This document shows positions 42,583 through 52,543 of a stretch of DNA of 52,595 nucleotides, piece by piece (positions within the stretch are counted from its first letter, which is position 1; the number at the start of each line of letters is the position of its first letter). Below the pieces are notes generated by a model. That model was not told the DNA's origin, made no database searches, and saw only the letters and a list, made by a program, of their open reading frames with translations. The DNA is from Eubacteriales bacterium (GTDB taxonomy: Bacteria > Bacillota > Clostridia > Lachnospirales > Lachnospiraceae), in assembly GCA_030531555.1 (NCBI GenBank), contig JAUNNI010000015.1:1-52595 (forward strand). Reading direction: 5' to 3'. A program made the translations under genes and the position numbers.

Positions 42583-42648
42583 CAAAATGTATACAAATAT
42601 GCTATAATAAGATATAGATAAATGGATTGTAATTGGGAGGAAACCTTG

Positions 42649-43173
42649 ATGAATAAAGAGCAGCTGATTGAAAAAATCAAAGAAAAATTACTTACCGATT
42701 CTTTTGGACGAAGAGACATTTGTACGATCTACCGTGATAATGAATTGATGAATATAATCATTGATGAACTGGCAGCACCATATCGAGGAAAAGTTGATTA
42801 TGTGGCGGCTCCAGAATCTCTTGGATTCATTCTTGGCACTTATCTTAGCGCTGCGCTTGGCGTAGGATTTATTCCAATCCGTAATGGTAATATCGCAGTG
42901 CTTCAGGCGGACGACGCTATCCGAGCTTCCTATATTGATCATCGTGATACTGCACGCACTCTTCAGGTTAGAAAGAGTAATTTACCAAAAGACAGTAAAG
43001 TGTTGTTGGTAGATGACTGGGTAGAAACAGGATCTACACTTCATGCCTGCCGTGATATTTTGGACGAGGCAGGTGCAAAATGTGTTGGAATTGCAGCAAT
43101 CGGTTGTAACATCAATGAAAGAAGCAAAGAAATGTTAGAACAGGGAATCTTGTTTTGCATTGCACAAGCATAA
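42649..43173 (+). CDS. phosphoribosyltransferase, adenine PRTase-like
   Basis: 174 residues. The PRPP-binding motif is VLLVDDWVETGST (about residues 118-130), and the flexible hood contains VAAPESLGFILGTYLSAALGVGFIPIRN, as in Apt. This suggests base salvage (purine base + PRPP to nucleotide), although the N-terminus (RDICTIYRDNELMNIIIDELAAPYRGK) differs from classical Apt, so another base or a regulatory role is possible. The ATG at 42649 is preceded by GGGAGG. A TATAAT (42603-42608) lies upstream with no clear -35. A terminator follows. Confidence 0.82.
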   Translation: MNKEQLIEKIKEKLLTDSFGRRDICTIYRDNELMNIIIDELAAPYRGKVDYVAAPESLGFILGTYLSAALGVGFIPIRNGNIAVLQADDAIRASYIDHRDTARTLQVRKSNLPKDSKVLLVDDWVETGSTLHACRDILDEAGAKCVGIAAIGCNINERSKEMLEQGILFCIAQA

Positions 43174-43191
43174 AGAATAAATGTTATTTTT

Positions 43192-43220
43192 GGAGTCTGT
43201 ATTTGCAGGCTCCTTTTTTT
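43192..43220 (+). terminator. terminator after the phosphoribosyltransferase gene
   Basis: GGAGTCTG (43192-43199) pairs with CAGGCTCC (43206-43213) with one G-T pair, followed by seven T. Confidence 0.8.
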
Positions 43221-43377
43221 ACGGTATTTCCATGAAATAATGCTTGAAAATGCTTGATTTTCCTTGTATCATGGAAAAGATAGTGATATTCTGCCCATTT
43301 TATGGGTATATCATAATATTAGTATTAAATAGAAAGGAACCGTCTTAGGATTTATTTTCTTAAGATGTGTTATTAAT

Positions 43378-45264
43378 ATGCAAAATACACAGAATTTAGC
43401 GTTAAAGGATGAAATATTATTACAAGTTGAAAAGCCTGTACGTTATATCGGAAATGAAGTAAACATGGTGGTGAAAGACCCTGAAAAGGTAGATATCCGT
43501 TTTGCCATGTGTTTCCCGGATGTCTATGAGATTGGTATGTCTCATCTGGGTATGAAGATCATCTACGATATGATGAATCGAAGAGATGATATCTATTGTG
43601 AACGTGTCTTTTCCCCATGGGTGGATCTTGACAAGATCATGCGTGATGAGAAAATCCCTCTTTTCGCCTTAGAAAGTCAGGATCCGGTTTTTATGTTTGA
43701 TTTCCTGGCCATCACCATTCAGTATGAGATGTGTTACACAAACATTTTACAGATCCTTGATCTGGCACAAATCGGCATCTTCTCTAAAGACAGACGAGAG
43801 GATGCGCCAATCGTTATTGGTGGCGGACCTTGCACTTATAATCCGGAACCACTTGCTCCATTTTTTGATATTTTCTATATTGGCGAAGGGGAGACTGTCT
43901 ACTATGATATGATGGATCTCTACAAAGAGCATAAAGCAAATGGTGGCAGTAGAGCCGAGTTCTTACATCGTGTTGCAAGAGAGATTCCAGGTATGTATGT
44001 GCCTTCTCTTTATGAAACTACTTACAAGGAAGATGGAACCATCGAAAGCTTTGAGCCAATTTATGATGATATTCCAAGAACCATCTTAAAACAGGTGCAG
44101 ATGGATCTTTCCGATACTTTCTATCAGGATAAACCACTTGTTCCTTATATTAAGGTAACACAGGACCGCTGTGTTCTTGAAATTCAGAGAGGTTGTACCA
44201 GAGGCTGTCGTTTCTGCCAGGCTGGTATGATTTACCGTCCGGTTCGAGAAAGAGATCTTGGCTGGCTGGAAAAGACAGCAGATACCATGCTTGCATCCAC
44301 AGGAAATGATGAGATTTCCTTAAGTTCTTTAAGTTCCAGTGATTTCTCCAGACTTCCGGAAATGTGTAATTATCTGATTGATAATTATCGTTCAAAAAAT
44401 ATTAACATTGGCCTGCCATCTCTTCGTATTGATGCTTTTTCCTTAGATGTTATGAGCAAAGTGCAGGACGTAAAGAAGAGCAGTCTTACCTTTGCTCCGG
44501 AAGCAGGAACTCAGCGTATGCGTGATGTCATCAATAAGGGACTTACGGAAGAGGTGATCATTCACGGTTCTGAGATGGCCTTCAAAGGTGGATGGAATAA
44601 AGTAAAGCTTTATTTTATGATGGGTCTTCCAACAGAAACGGAAGAAGATATGAAAGGAATTGCCCACCTCTGTGAAAACATTGCCATGAACTATTACTCC
44701 TTAGACTCAGAATATCGTCATGGACGTGTACAGGTTGGTGCCAGCTGTTCCTTCTTCGTTCCAAAGCCATTTACCCCATTCCAATGGGCTCAGATGGTGG
44801 AACCGGAAGAGTATCAGCGTCGTGCTCACCTTGTAAATGATGAGTTTAAATCCATGCATAACCATAGAAGCTTATCTTTCAAATGGCACGATTCCAAAAC
44901 TACAGTCTTAGAAGGAATTTTAGCTCGTGGTGACCGCAAGATTGCCCAGGTTATCTATGACGTTTATAAAAATGGCTGTATCTACGATGCCTGGACGGAA
45001 TACTTCCGCTATGGTACCTGGATGAAATGCATGGAAGAAAATGGTTTGGATTATCATTTCTATACTACAAGAGAGCGTAGCTTAGATGAAGTATTCCCTT
45101 GGGACTTCATCGATATTGGTGTAACAAAAGCCTTCCTCAAACGAGAATGGAACAATGCCATGGAAGAAAAGGTGACACCAAACTGTCATCAGAAATGCTC
45201 CGGCTGTGGAGCCGCAAAATTCGGAGGAGGTGTCTGCTTTGAAAATAAGAATAAAATGGACTAA
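43378..45264 (+). CDS. TIGR03960-family radical SAM protein
   Basis: 628 residues. A B12-binding-like N-terminal domain (about 1-190, with IGMSHLGMKIIYDMMNRRDD) is followed by the radical SAM domain with CTRGCRFCQAG (three cysteines binding the 4Fe-4S cluster, about residues 275-285). A C-terminal cysteine set, CHQKCSGCGAAKFGGGVC, may bind a second cluster. Its reaction is unknown. It is always linked to the following TIGR03936 gene and to RNase G/rplU in Clostridia, so a role in RNA or ribosome modification is plausible. No good ribosome site is seen right before the ATG at 43378, so the start is less certain than the frame. Confidence 0.88.
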   Translation: MQNTQNLALKDEILLQVEKPVRYIGNEVNMVVKDPEKVDIRFAMCFPDVYEIGMSHLGMKIIYDMMNRRDDIYCERVFSPWVDLDKIMRDEKIPLFALESQDPVFMFDFLAITIQYEMCYTNILQILDLAQIGIFSKDRREDAPIVIGGGPCTYNPEPLAPFFDIFYIGEGETVYYDMMDLYKEHKANGGSRAEFLHRVAREIPGMYVPSLYETTYKEDGTIESFEPIYDDIPRTILKQVQMDLSDTFYQDKPLVPYIKVTQDRCVLEIQRGCTRGCRFCQAGMIYRPVRERDLGWLEKTADTMLASTGNDEISLSSLSSSDFSRLPEMCNYLIDNYRSKNINIGLPSLRIDAFSLDVMSKVQDVKKSSLTFAPEAGTQRMRDVINKGLTEEVIIHGSEMAFKGGWNKVKLYFMMGLPTETEEDMKGIAHLCENIAMNYYSLDSEYRHGRVQVGASCSFFVPKPFTPFQWAQMVEPEEYQRRAHLVNDEFKSMHNHRSLSFKWHDSKTTVLEGILARGDRKIAQVIYDVYKNGCIYDAWTEYFRYGTWMKCMEENGLDYHFYTTRERSLDEVFPWDFIDIGVTKAFLKREWNNAMEEKVTPNCHQKCSGCGAAKFGGGVCFENKNKMD

Positions 45265-45988
45265 AACCGGCGTTTTAAAATTCATCGGTCATCTTGATGT
45301 TCAGCGTTATTTCCATAAAGCGATGTTAAGAGCAGAGCTTCCGATTTCTTTCTCAAAAGGAATGAGCCCTCATCAGATTACCAGTTTTGCTGCTCCCCTT
45401 GGAATTGGTATGACAAGTGAAGGGGAATACATGGATGCCACATTTGATTGGAGTTACTCCAGTGAGGAAATGATGCGTCGATTAAATGCAGTCATGAACG
45501 AAGGAATTTCCATCTTAGAATTCCATCAGATTGACGAAAAAGAAAAAAACTGTATGGCAGTGACTGCCGCTGCAGATTATATGGTATCCTTCCGAGAAGG
45601 ATATTATAATAAAGAAGCTTTTACCAAACGTTGTGAGCCTTTCTTTTTCCAGGAAAGCATCAACGTAGTAAAGAAGACAAAACGTAGTGAAAAAGAAGTG
45701 GACATTGCTCCAATGATTTTAGAAATCCGTGGAGAAGGTGACAGTATCTTTATGAAGCTGGTTACCGGCAGTGCGGAGAATCTGAAACCACATACGGTAA
45801 TGGAAGCATTTTGTAATTATCTTGGATATGACTATGATCCAGTTGCATTCATGTACCATCGACTGGAGACTTATCTGGAACGAAATGGTAAGTTAATGCC
45901 ACTTGGAGCCGTAGGAAAAGATTTGATGGAAACTACCGGCTATGAGGAGTTTATGGCAAAAAAGGCGGCGGAAGCAGCAAATGAATAA
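45239..45988 (+). CDS. TIGR03936-family protein (DUF2344)
   Basis: 249 residues from a TTG with GGAGGAGG eight bases upstream, overlapping the previous gene by 26 bases. It begins KIRIKWTKTGVLKFIGHLDVQRYFHKAMLRAELPISFSKGMSPHQITSF, the family hallmark. In other bacteria this domain is fused to the C-terminus of the TIGR03960 radical SAM protein, so the two polypeptides here very likely form one complex. The molecular role is unknown. It overlaps the RNase G start by eight bases, again suggesting coupled translation. Confidence 0.88.
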   Translation: MKIRIKWTKTGVLKFIGHLDVQRYFHKAMLRAELPISFSKGMSPHQITSFAAPLGIGMTSEGEYMDATFDWSYSSEEMMRRLNAVMNEGISILEFHQIDEKEKNCMAVTAAADYMVSFREGYYNKEAFTKRCEPFFFQESINVVKKTKRSEKEVDIAPMILEIRGEGDSIFMKLVTGSAENLKPHTVMEAFCNYLGYDYDPVAFMYHRLETYLERNGKLMPLGAVGKDLMETTGYEEFMAKKAAEAANE

Positions 45989-47168
45989 GCTTGTCATTAC
46001 GGTTAAAGAAAATATTGTATATTACGGATATTTTGTCGATGGAAAAGCAGTGGAGCTATACTGTGAGAAGCTGGAATCTCCAACTATCCTCGGCAATATC
46101 TATGTGGCAAGAGTCGAACGTGTCGCAGAAGGGATTCAAGGAGCTTTCCTGGAGATTTCCCCGAGTCAGAAAGCTTACTATAACCTTTCTCCAGGGAAAA
46201 AACCGGTCAAGTTCACCCCAGGACATGAGGATGGTCTATATGGTGGCGATCTGATTTTGGTTCAGGTGACAAAGGATGCAGTGAAAACAAAGCTTCCTGT
46301 AGTGGATAGCAACGTCAGCATTTCTGGCAAATATTTCGTCATTTCCATGGAAAGAAAAGGAATTAATCTTTCGAAAAAGATTAAAAAGAAAGAAGAAAGA
46401 GACCGTCTTCTATCCATTGCCAGAGCCAATAGTACCAATGATTTTGGTCTCGTGATTCGCACAAATGCAGAGAATATATCCGAAGATATCTTGGTTCGCG
46501 AACTACGGTCTTTAATGCGTCAGACTGAGCTGATAATGCAAAAAGGACAAGTTGCTCCAGGGAAGACTCTGATACATAAAGATGCTTCCTACTACATTCG
46601 GCTTGCCAAAGAACTACCGATGAAAGAACTCGATGAAATCGTAACAGATTGCGATGACATTTTTAAGGAATTGAAGGAATATTATGCTTCTGATTCCAAT
46701 ATCGATTCAAAGATTCGCTTTTATAAAGACGAGTATTCTTTATATAAGCTTTACCGTATGGATCATTATTACGAGATGGCCTTACAGCGCTATGTCCCTT
46801 TAAATTCTGGTGGAAGCATTGTAATTGACCAGACGGAAGCCATGGTTGTCATTGATGTAAATTCTGGTGCTGTGATCAAAGGAAAACGGGGTGCCGACTC
46901 CATTTTCTCGAAGATGAACCGTGAAGCTGCCATGGAGATTGTCGATCAGTTAAGACTCCGAAATCTGTCAGGGATTGTTCTCATTGATTTTATTAATATG
47001 AAAGAAGAGAAAGAGAGAGACCGTTTCTTTTCTTTCTTACAAAATGAATGTTTAAGAGACCGCATTCCAATTCGAGTCATTGATTTTACAGCCCTTCACC
47101 TCGTAGAGATGACCAGGAACAAAGTGAGAAAGTCACTGAAGGAGCAGTGGAATGAGTGTCATTCATAA
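45981..47168 (+). CDS. rng: ribonuclease G/E family protein
   Basis: 395 residues. An S1-like domain lies at about 30-110 (GNIYVARVERVAEGIQGAFLEI). The catalytic core has the conserved aspartates in VVIDVNSGAVIKGKRG (about residues 290-305) and VLIDFINMKEE (about 333-343). There is no CPxC zinc-link and no scaffold tail, so it is the short form common in Clostridia. It cleaves single-stranded RNA near 5' ends and matures rRNA and mRNA. Its position just before rplU is conserved and fits a ribosome-biogenesis role. Confidence 0.9.
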   Translation: MNKLVITVKENIVYYGYFVDGKAVELYCEKLESPTILGNIYVARVERVAEGIQGAFLEISPSQKAYYNLSPGKKPVKFTPGHEDGLYGGDLILVQVTKDAVKTKLPVVDSNVSISGKYFVISMERKGINLSKKIKKKEERDRLLSIARANSTNDFGLVIRTNAENISEDILVRELRSLMRQTELIMQKGQVAPGKTLIHKDASYYIRLAKELPMKELDEIVTDCDDIFKELKEYYASDSNIDSKIRFYKDEYSLYKLYRMDHYYEMALQRYVPLNSGGSIVIDQTEAMVVIDVNSGAVIKGKRGADSIFSKMNREAAMEIVDQLRLRNLSGIVLIDFINMKEEKERDRFFSFLQNECLRDRIPIRVIDFTALHLVEMTRNKVRKSLKEQWNECHS

Positions 47169-47194
47169 GTTTTTAAATAAATTTGAAAAACATA

Positions 47195-47223
47195 TTGACA
47201 GATGGAAAATGTTCTGTTAATAT
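47195..47223 (+). promoter_or_regulatory. rplU operon promoter
   Basis: Consensus TTGACA (47195-47200), 17 bases, then TAATAT (47218-47223). Transcription would start near 47230, directly before the L21 leader. Confidence 0.8.
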
Positions 47224-47229
47224 ATCAAG

Positions 47230-47305
47230 CGTATGCCGCACGATTTATGGTAGAAGTTCCAAAAAGGACACCACAATCGGCGAGTAATTTTTAGGAGGTG
47301 CCATT
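47230..47305 (+). ncRNA. ribosomal protein L21 leader
   Basis: The stretch contains CCGCACGATTT (47236-47246), GGACACCACAATCGGCGAGTA (split across 47266-47286) and AGGAGGT. These are the conserved bases of the Firmicutes L21 leader (RF00559), thought to bind L21 for feedback control. Confidence 0.8.
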
Positions 47306-47614
47306 ATGTACGCTATTATTGCAACAGGTGGTAAACAGTATAAAGTAAGCGAAGGCGATGTAATCAGAGTTGAAAAACTTGGTGCTGAAGCTGGTTCTAC
47401 TTATACATTTGACCAGGTATTAGTTGTAAGTGGTGACGAAGTTAAAGTTGGTGATCCAGTTGTAGCTGGTGCTACAGTTGAAGCTTCTGTAATTGAAGAC
47501 GGTAAAGCTAAAAAAGTTATCGTTTACAAATACAAAAGAAAATCTGGATACCACAAAAAACAGGGTCACAGACAGCCTTACACAAAGGTTAAGATCGAAA
47601 AGATCAACGCTTAA
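47306..47614 (+). CDS. rplU: 50S ribosomal protein L21
   Basis: 102 residues, full length. Typical start [25 protein letters not shown] and typical basic end [25 protein letters not shown]. It binds 23S rRNA. It is first in the rplU-prp-rpmA operon, with its own leader RNA and AGGAGGT ribosome site. Confidence 0.97.
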   Translation: MYAIIATGGKQYKVSEGDVIRVEKLGAEAGSTYTFDQVLVVSGDEVKVGDPVVAGATVEASVIEDGKAKKVIVYKYKRKSGYHKKQGHRQPYTKVKIEKINA

Positions 47615-47672
47615 TCTGGCTAGTATAAAGACAGCATAAGCAGTTTGTGAAAAACAAAAACTGGTAAAAAAT

Positions 47673-47999
47673 ATGATTGAGATTACAATCTTCAAAAAGC
47701 CGGATCATCAGTTTCGATGCATTACGGTAAACGGTCATGCTGACAGTGTGGAAGAAGGCGCGGATTTAGTTTGTTGTTCCGTTTCTGTTCTCACGATTAA
47801 TCTTGTGAACAGTTTGGATCATTTGACAGATGATGAATTTTCATTTGATCAGAATCCGGAGCTTGGTTTTATTTCCATTGCTTTTGTGGAAGAGCCAAGC
47901 GAAGAAGCAGACCTTCTTTTAAAATCCTATGAATTAGGTATTTATTCCATTGCTGAACAGTATGGAGACTGGTTAAAAGTTGACACAGAGGAGGTGTAA
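47673..47999 (+). CDS. prp: ribosomal-processing cysteine protease Prp
   Basis: 108 residues. The catalytic histidine is in NGHAD (about residue 22) and the catalytic cysteine in [11 protein letters not shown] (about residue 34-35), as in S. aureus Prp (YsxB family). It removes the N-terminal extension of L27, encoded five bases downstream. Its place between rplU and rpmA is conserved in Firmicutes that have the extended L27. The start codon lacks a strong ribosome site. Confidence 0.93.
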   Translation: MIEITIFKKPDHQFRCITVNGHADSVEEGADLVCCSVSVLTINLVNSLDHLTDDEFSFDQNPELGFISIAFVEEPSEEADLLLKSYELGIYSIAEQYGDWLKVDTEEV

Positions 48000-48004
48000 C
48001 AACG

Positions 48005-48286
48005 ATGATGAAAATGAACCTTCAGTTCTTCGCACATAAAAAAGGTGTAGGTTCTACAAAGAACGGCCGTGATTCTGAGTCCAAGAGACTTGGTGCGAAA
48101 AGAGCAGACGGACAGTTTGTTAAAGCTGGTAACATTCTTTACAGACAGCGTGGTACAAAGATCCACCCAGGTAACAACGTAGGACGTGGTGGTGACGATA
48201 CATTATTTGCATTAGTAGATGGTGTTGTACGTTTCGAAAGAAAAGGTAGAGATAAAAAACAGTGCTCTGTATATCCAGTAGCATAG
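48005..48286 (+). CDS. rpmA: 50S ribosomal protein L27 (precursor with Prp cleavage site)
   Basis: 93 residues. The N-terminus [14 protein letters not shown] carries the Prp recognition segment, with cleavage expected after QFF to expose [21 protein letters not shown]. The mature N-terminus reaches the peptidyl transferase centre, so cleavage is needed for function. AGGAGGTG precedes the ATG at 48005; ATGs at 48008 and 48014 are alternatives. A terminator follows. Confidence 0.97.
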   Translation: MMKMNLQFFAHKKGVGSTKNGRDSESKRLGAKRADGQFVKAGNILYRQRGTKIHPGNNVGRGGDDTLFALVDGVVRFERKGRDKKQCSVYPVA

Positions 48287-48304
48287 TATATATCTTGTAA
48301 TTTT

Positions 48305-48337
48305 GCGGCTTCAAATTCTTTTTGGAGCCGCTTTCTT
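48305..48337 (+). terminator. terminator of the rplU-prp-rpmA operon
   Basis: GCGGCTTC (48305-48312) pairs with GGAGCCGC (48324-48331) with one mismatch, followed by a T-rich run. Confidence 0.7.
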
Positions 48338-48419
48338 TATCATTTACAAAAAGAACATATTTTTGATAAGATAAAAATTAGTAACATAACCATTTAATTG
48401 GTTTCATCGTATATATTGA

Positions 48420-49733
<1,314 letters not shown>

Positions 49734-49774
49734 AAATTGATGATTCATTTAGAAGAATCAGAAAGGAACAATCT

Positions 49775-50065
49775 ATGACAAGCAAACAGAGAGCTTATTT
49801 AAGAGGACTTGCTTCCAAATTAGAGCCAATCTGCCATGTTGGCAAAGCTTCCATCACACCGGAAGTGATTGAATCCATCCGTGAAGCAATCGATAAAAGA
49901 GAATTAGTAAAAGTTGCTGTACTTAAGAACTGTTTTGATGATCCAAAAGAAATTGCTAATCTTGTAGCAGAAAGAACTCGTTCCGAGGTAGTTACAGTAA
50001 TTGGTAAAAAGTTTGTATTATTCAAACAGGCTCGCGAAAACAGCAAGATCGAATTACCAAAATAA
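49775..50065 (+). CDS. yhbY: YhbY-family (CRM domain) RNA-binding protein
   Basis: 96 residues, a single CRM domain: TSKQRAYLRGLASKLEPICHVGKASITPEVIESIREAIDKRELVKVAVL. The GxxG-type loop is in HVGK. It associates with pre-50S ribosomal particles. It is 41 bases after obgE, an order conserved in Firmicutes. AAAGGAACA is its ribosome site. Confidence 0.93.
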   Translation: MTSKQRAYLRGLASKLEPICHVGKASITPEVIESIREAIDKRELVKVAVLKNCFDDPKEIANLVAERTRSEVVTVIGKKFVLFKQARENSKIELPK

Positions 50066-50088
50066 ATTGGGCGGAAAGGATACTGCCA

Positions 50089-50721
50089 ATGAAAATGACT
50101 AAAAAAATCGGAATTATGGGCGGTACATTTAATCCTATTCATTTCGGTCATTTGCTCCTTGCCGAAACAGCATACGAACAGTTTGGCCTGGATGAGATTA
50201 TGATCATGCCTACCAAAAATACCTATTATAAGAAAATGCCACATCATGTGACACAGGAACAGCGCCTTGATATGATTCGTCTGGCCATTGAAGATAATCC
50301 ACATTTTCATCTGTCTTTAGAAGAAATCAATCGAGAAGGAACGACCTATACCGTTGAGACTCTTCAGAATCTGACCAAAGAACATCCGGATTATGAATAT
50401 TATTTTATTGTTGGAGCCGATTCTCTTTATCATATGGAATCCTGGTATCAGCCAGAGGAGATATTCAAAATGGCCATTATTGTGGTTGCCGGACGTGGTG
50501 GTGCATCGGTTTCTGCCTTAGAAAGTCAGATTGAATACCTGGAAAATAAGTTTGATGACGCAAGAATTGAAAAATTATATTCTCCAATCATGGAGATTTC
50601 TTCCAGTGGCATTCGAAAAAGAATTATTCAGGGCGAAAGTATCCGTTATTTACTTCCACAGAATGTTGTGAATTATATTGAAGAACATAAAGTGTATTTG
50701 GCGGAGGAAACGGAAGAATGA
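50089..50721 (+). CDS. nadD: nicotinate-nucleotide adenylyltransferase
   Basis: 210 residues. The nucleotidyltransferase motif is GGTFNPIHFGHL (about residues 11-22) and the C-terminal ISSSGIRKRI (about 166-175) is the second ATP-binding motif. It joins ATP and nicotinate mononucleotide to give deamido-NAD in NAD synthesis. GGAAAGGA precedes the ATG. It overlaps the start of yqeK by four bases. Confidence 0.96.
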   Translation: MKMTKKIGIMGGTFNPIHFGHLLLAETAYEQFGLDEIMIMPTKNTYYKKMPHHVTQEQRLDMIRLAIEDNPHFHLSLEEINREGTTYTVETLQNLTKEHPDYEYYFIVGADSLYHMESWYQPEEIFKMAIIVVAGRGGASVSALESQIEYLENKFDDARIEKLYSPIMEISSSGIRKRIIQGESIRYLLPQNVVNYIEEHKVYLAEETEE

Positions 50722-51296
50722 CAACAGTAGAGATCAAAAAAGATCTTAGACAAATTTTATCAGAAAAGCGTTATGAACATACCTTAGGGGTGGAATATAC
50801 GGCTGCATGTCTTGCCATGCGCTATGGTGCTGATATGGAAAAAGCGAAGTTGGCCGGACTTCTCCATGACTGTGCAAAACAGCTAAGTACAGAAGACAAG
50901 CTGGCTTATTGTGAGCAGTATGGTCTTTCTGTATCGGAATATGAGGCCAGGAATCCAGAGCTATTACACGCAAAGCTTGGTGCTTTATTTGCCAAGATCC
51001 GCTATGGGGTGGATGATCCGGAGATATTATCTGCCATCACCTGGCATACCACCGGTAAACCGGAAATGACTCTTTTGGATAAAATTTTATATATTGCAGA
51101 TTTTATAGAACCAAACCGAGACCAGGCAAAAAATCTTCCACAGGTTCGTAAGATGGCCTTTGATGATATTGATGATTGTCTCTATCGTATTCTGGAGGAC
51201 TCTATTGTATATCTGAATGGAAGAAACATCACGGTTGATCCTATGACACAAATTACTTATGAAAGCTATAAAGCGATTCGCAAGAATCAGAAATAA
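50718..51296 (+). CDS. yqeK: YqeK, HD-domain symmetrical Ap4A hydrolase
   Basis: 192 residues. The HD motif is LLHDCAK (about residues 51-57), with an early histidine in KRYEHTLGVEYTA (about 21) and later WHTTG (about 112-116) and DKILYIADFIEPNR (about 121-134), all metal ligands of the family. YqeK hydrolyses diadenosine tetraphosphate to ADP. It is translated through an ATGA overlap with nadD, and the pairing is standard in Firmicutes. Confidence 0.93.
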   Translation: MTTVEIKKDLRQILSEKRYEHTLGVEYTAACLAMRYGADMEKAKLAGLLHDCAKQLSTEDKLAYCEQYGLSVSEYEARNPELLHAKLGALFAKIRYGVDDPEILSAITWHTTGKPEMTLLDKILYIADFIEPNRDQAKNLPQVRKMAFDDIDDCLYRILEDSIVYLNGRNITVDPMTQITYESYKAIRKNQK

Positions 51297-51307
51297 AGGA
51301 GAATATT

Positions 51308-51670
51308 ATGGTAGATTCTAAGAAAATGGCACTCCTTGTTGTAGAAGCATTAGAGGAGAAAAAAGCAGAAGATATCTCAATCCTTGATATTAGTACAATC
51401 TCCATTCTGGGAGACTATTTTATCATTGCAAATGGTTTAAACCGCAATCAGGTACAGGCCATGGCTGACAGCGTAGAAGAAGCTCTTGGACGTGCAGGAT
51501 ATCTTCCAAAACAAATTGAAGGATACCAGACAGCAAACTGGATCCTCCTTGATTTTAAAGATATTATCATTCATATTTTTGGAAAAGAAGATCGTGGATT
51601 CTATAATCTTGATCATGTATGGATGGACGGAACTCCAGTATCTTTAGAAGAACTGAAATCTGAAGAATAG
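51308..51670 (+). CDS. rsfS: ribosome silencing factor RsfS
   Basis: 120 residues with the family pattern: KKAEDISILDISTISILGDYFIIANGLNRNQVQAMAD, then ANWILLDFKDIIIHIFGKEDRGFYNLDHVW. It binds L14 and blocks joining of ribosomal subunits in starvation. AGGAGAATATT precedes the ATG. It ends the obgE group. Confidence 0.95.
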   Translation: MVDSKKMALLVVEALEEKKAEDISILDISTISILGDYFIIANGLNRNQVQAMADSVEEALGRAGYLPKQIEGYQTANWILLDFKDIIIHIFGKEDRGFYNLDHVWMDGTPVSLEELKSEE

Positions 51671-51700
51671 AATTGTCAGGCAAATAATAATAAGACAGAA

Positions 51701-51737
51701 AAATGGTGTTGCACTATGATGCAACACCATTTTTTTA
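51701..51737. terminator. bidirectional terminator between rsfS and lexA
   Basis: AAATGGTGTTGC (51701-51712) pairs exactly with GCAACACCATTT (51721-51732), with T runs on both sides. Confidence 0.88.
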
Positions 51738-51751
51738 TGTAAAGATATGAC

Positions 51752-52378
51752 TTATGAGAAGGAGCGGAAAAGACCAATTACCTTACCAACGATGGAGAAT
51801 GCTGCATTATTAGGGATCAAGATTGGATCCATACTGTCATTCTCCGGCTGTAATCGGATATGAGTGCTTTCTTTATAAAAGGTCTTTACGGTAACAGAGT
51901 CTTCAATTAATGCTACAACGGTATCCCCATTATTGGCAATCGGAGTTTCTTCTACGAGAATAAAATCACCATCAAAAATACCAACATTAATCATACTTTC
52001 CCCACGAACTTTTAACATGAAAGTCTGTTTGTTATGAACAAATTCTGGCATAATCGGAAAATATCCTTCAATGTTCTCAACAGCAAGAATCGGTTCACCA
52101 GCTGTCACAGTACCAACAATTGGCACATTGACAAGCTCTCGTCTTGCAAGATTAAAATTGTCATCGATAATCTCGATTGCTCTAGGTTTCGTAGGGTCTC
52201 TTCGGATATATCCATTCTTCTCGAGTGTCTCTAAATGAGAGTGAACAGAAGAGGTAGATTTTAAATTCACCGCATCACAAATCTCACGAACTGCTGGTGG
52301 ATATCCACGACTTAAAATAGACTGTTTCAAATATTCTAATATCTCGCGCTGTTTTGCACTGATTTTTCCGTAACTCAT
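51752..52378 (-). CDS. lexA: SOS repressor LexA
   Basis: 208 residues. The N-terminal winged helix (residues 1-70; YPPAVREICDAVNLKSTSSVHSHLETL) is followed by the cleavage site Ala93-Gly94 in VTAGEP. The S24 latent protease has Ser128 in RGESM and Lys165 in TVKTFYK. RecA filaments trigger self-cleavage and release the DNA-repair regulon. AAAGGAGACGATTT precedes the ATG. LexA-like boxes surround its own promoter, showing autoregulation, and another overlaps the ruvAB promoter in this window. Confidence 0.97.
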   Translation of the reverse strand: MSYGKISAKQREILEYLKQSILSRGYPPAVREICDAVNLKSTSSVHSHLETLEKNGYIRRDPTKPRAIEIIDDNFNLARRELVNVPIVGTVTAGEPILAVENIEGYFPIMPEFVHNKQTFMLKVRGESMINVGIFDGDFILVEETPIANNGDTVVALIEDSVTVKTFYKESTHIRLQPENDSMDPILIPNNAAFSIVGKVIGLFRSFS

Positions 52379-52398
52379 TCAAATCGTCTCCTTTGTAT

Positions 52399-52412
52399 CA
52401 AACATATGTTTT
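52399..52412. promoter_or_regulatory. LexA-like box at the lexA transcription start
   Basis: CAAACATATGTTTT keeps the central ACATATGT of the CGAACATATGTTCG consensus. It lies just downstream of the lexA -10, where bound LexA would block initiation. Confidence 0.65.
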
Positions 52413-52416
52413 TATT

Positions 52417-52445
52417 ATTTTACCATGTATAAAAAAAGAAAACAA
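52417..52445 (-). promoter_or_regulatory. lexA promoter
   Basis: On the minus strand: TTGTTT (52445-52440), 17 bases, then TAAAAT (52422-52417). LexA-like boxes sit on both sides, at 52399-52412 and 52452-52465. Confidence 0.65.
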
Positions 52446-52451
52446 ATGTTT

Positions 52452-52465
52452 CGAACATATTTTTG
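52452..52465. promoter_or_regulatory. LexA-like box upstream of the lexA -35
   Basis: CGAACATATTTTTG has an intact left half (CGAACATAT) and a weaker right half. Confidence 0.5.
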
Positions 52466-52491
52466 TTTTACAATCATAAAAATATAAAAAC

Positions 52492-52505
52492 CGAACATTT
52501 ATTCG
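52492..52505. promoter_or_regulatory. LexA box between the divergent promoters
   Basis: CGAACATTTATTCG has strong half-sites on both sides. Its reverse complement occurs 31 bases away as the next box. Confidence 0.7.
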
Positions 52506-52514
52506 AAATATATA

Positions 52515-52543
52515 TTGACAATCGAATAAATGTTCGATATAAA
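52515..52543 (+). promoter_or_regulatory. strong outward SOS promoter with LexA box in its spacer
   Basis: TTGACA (52515-52520), 17 bases, then TATAAA (52538-52543). The box CGAATAAATGTTCG (52523-52536) fills the spacer exactly. The controlled gene lies beyond the window and is transcribed away from lexA. Confidence 0.8.
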
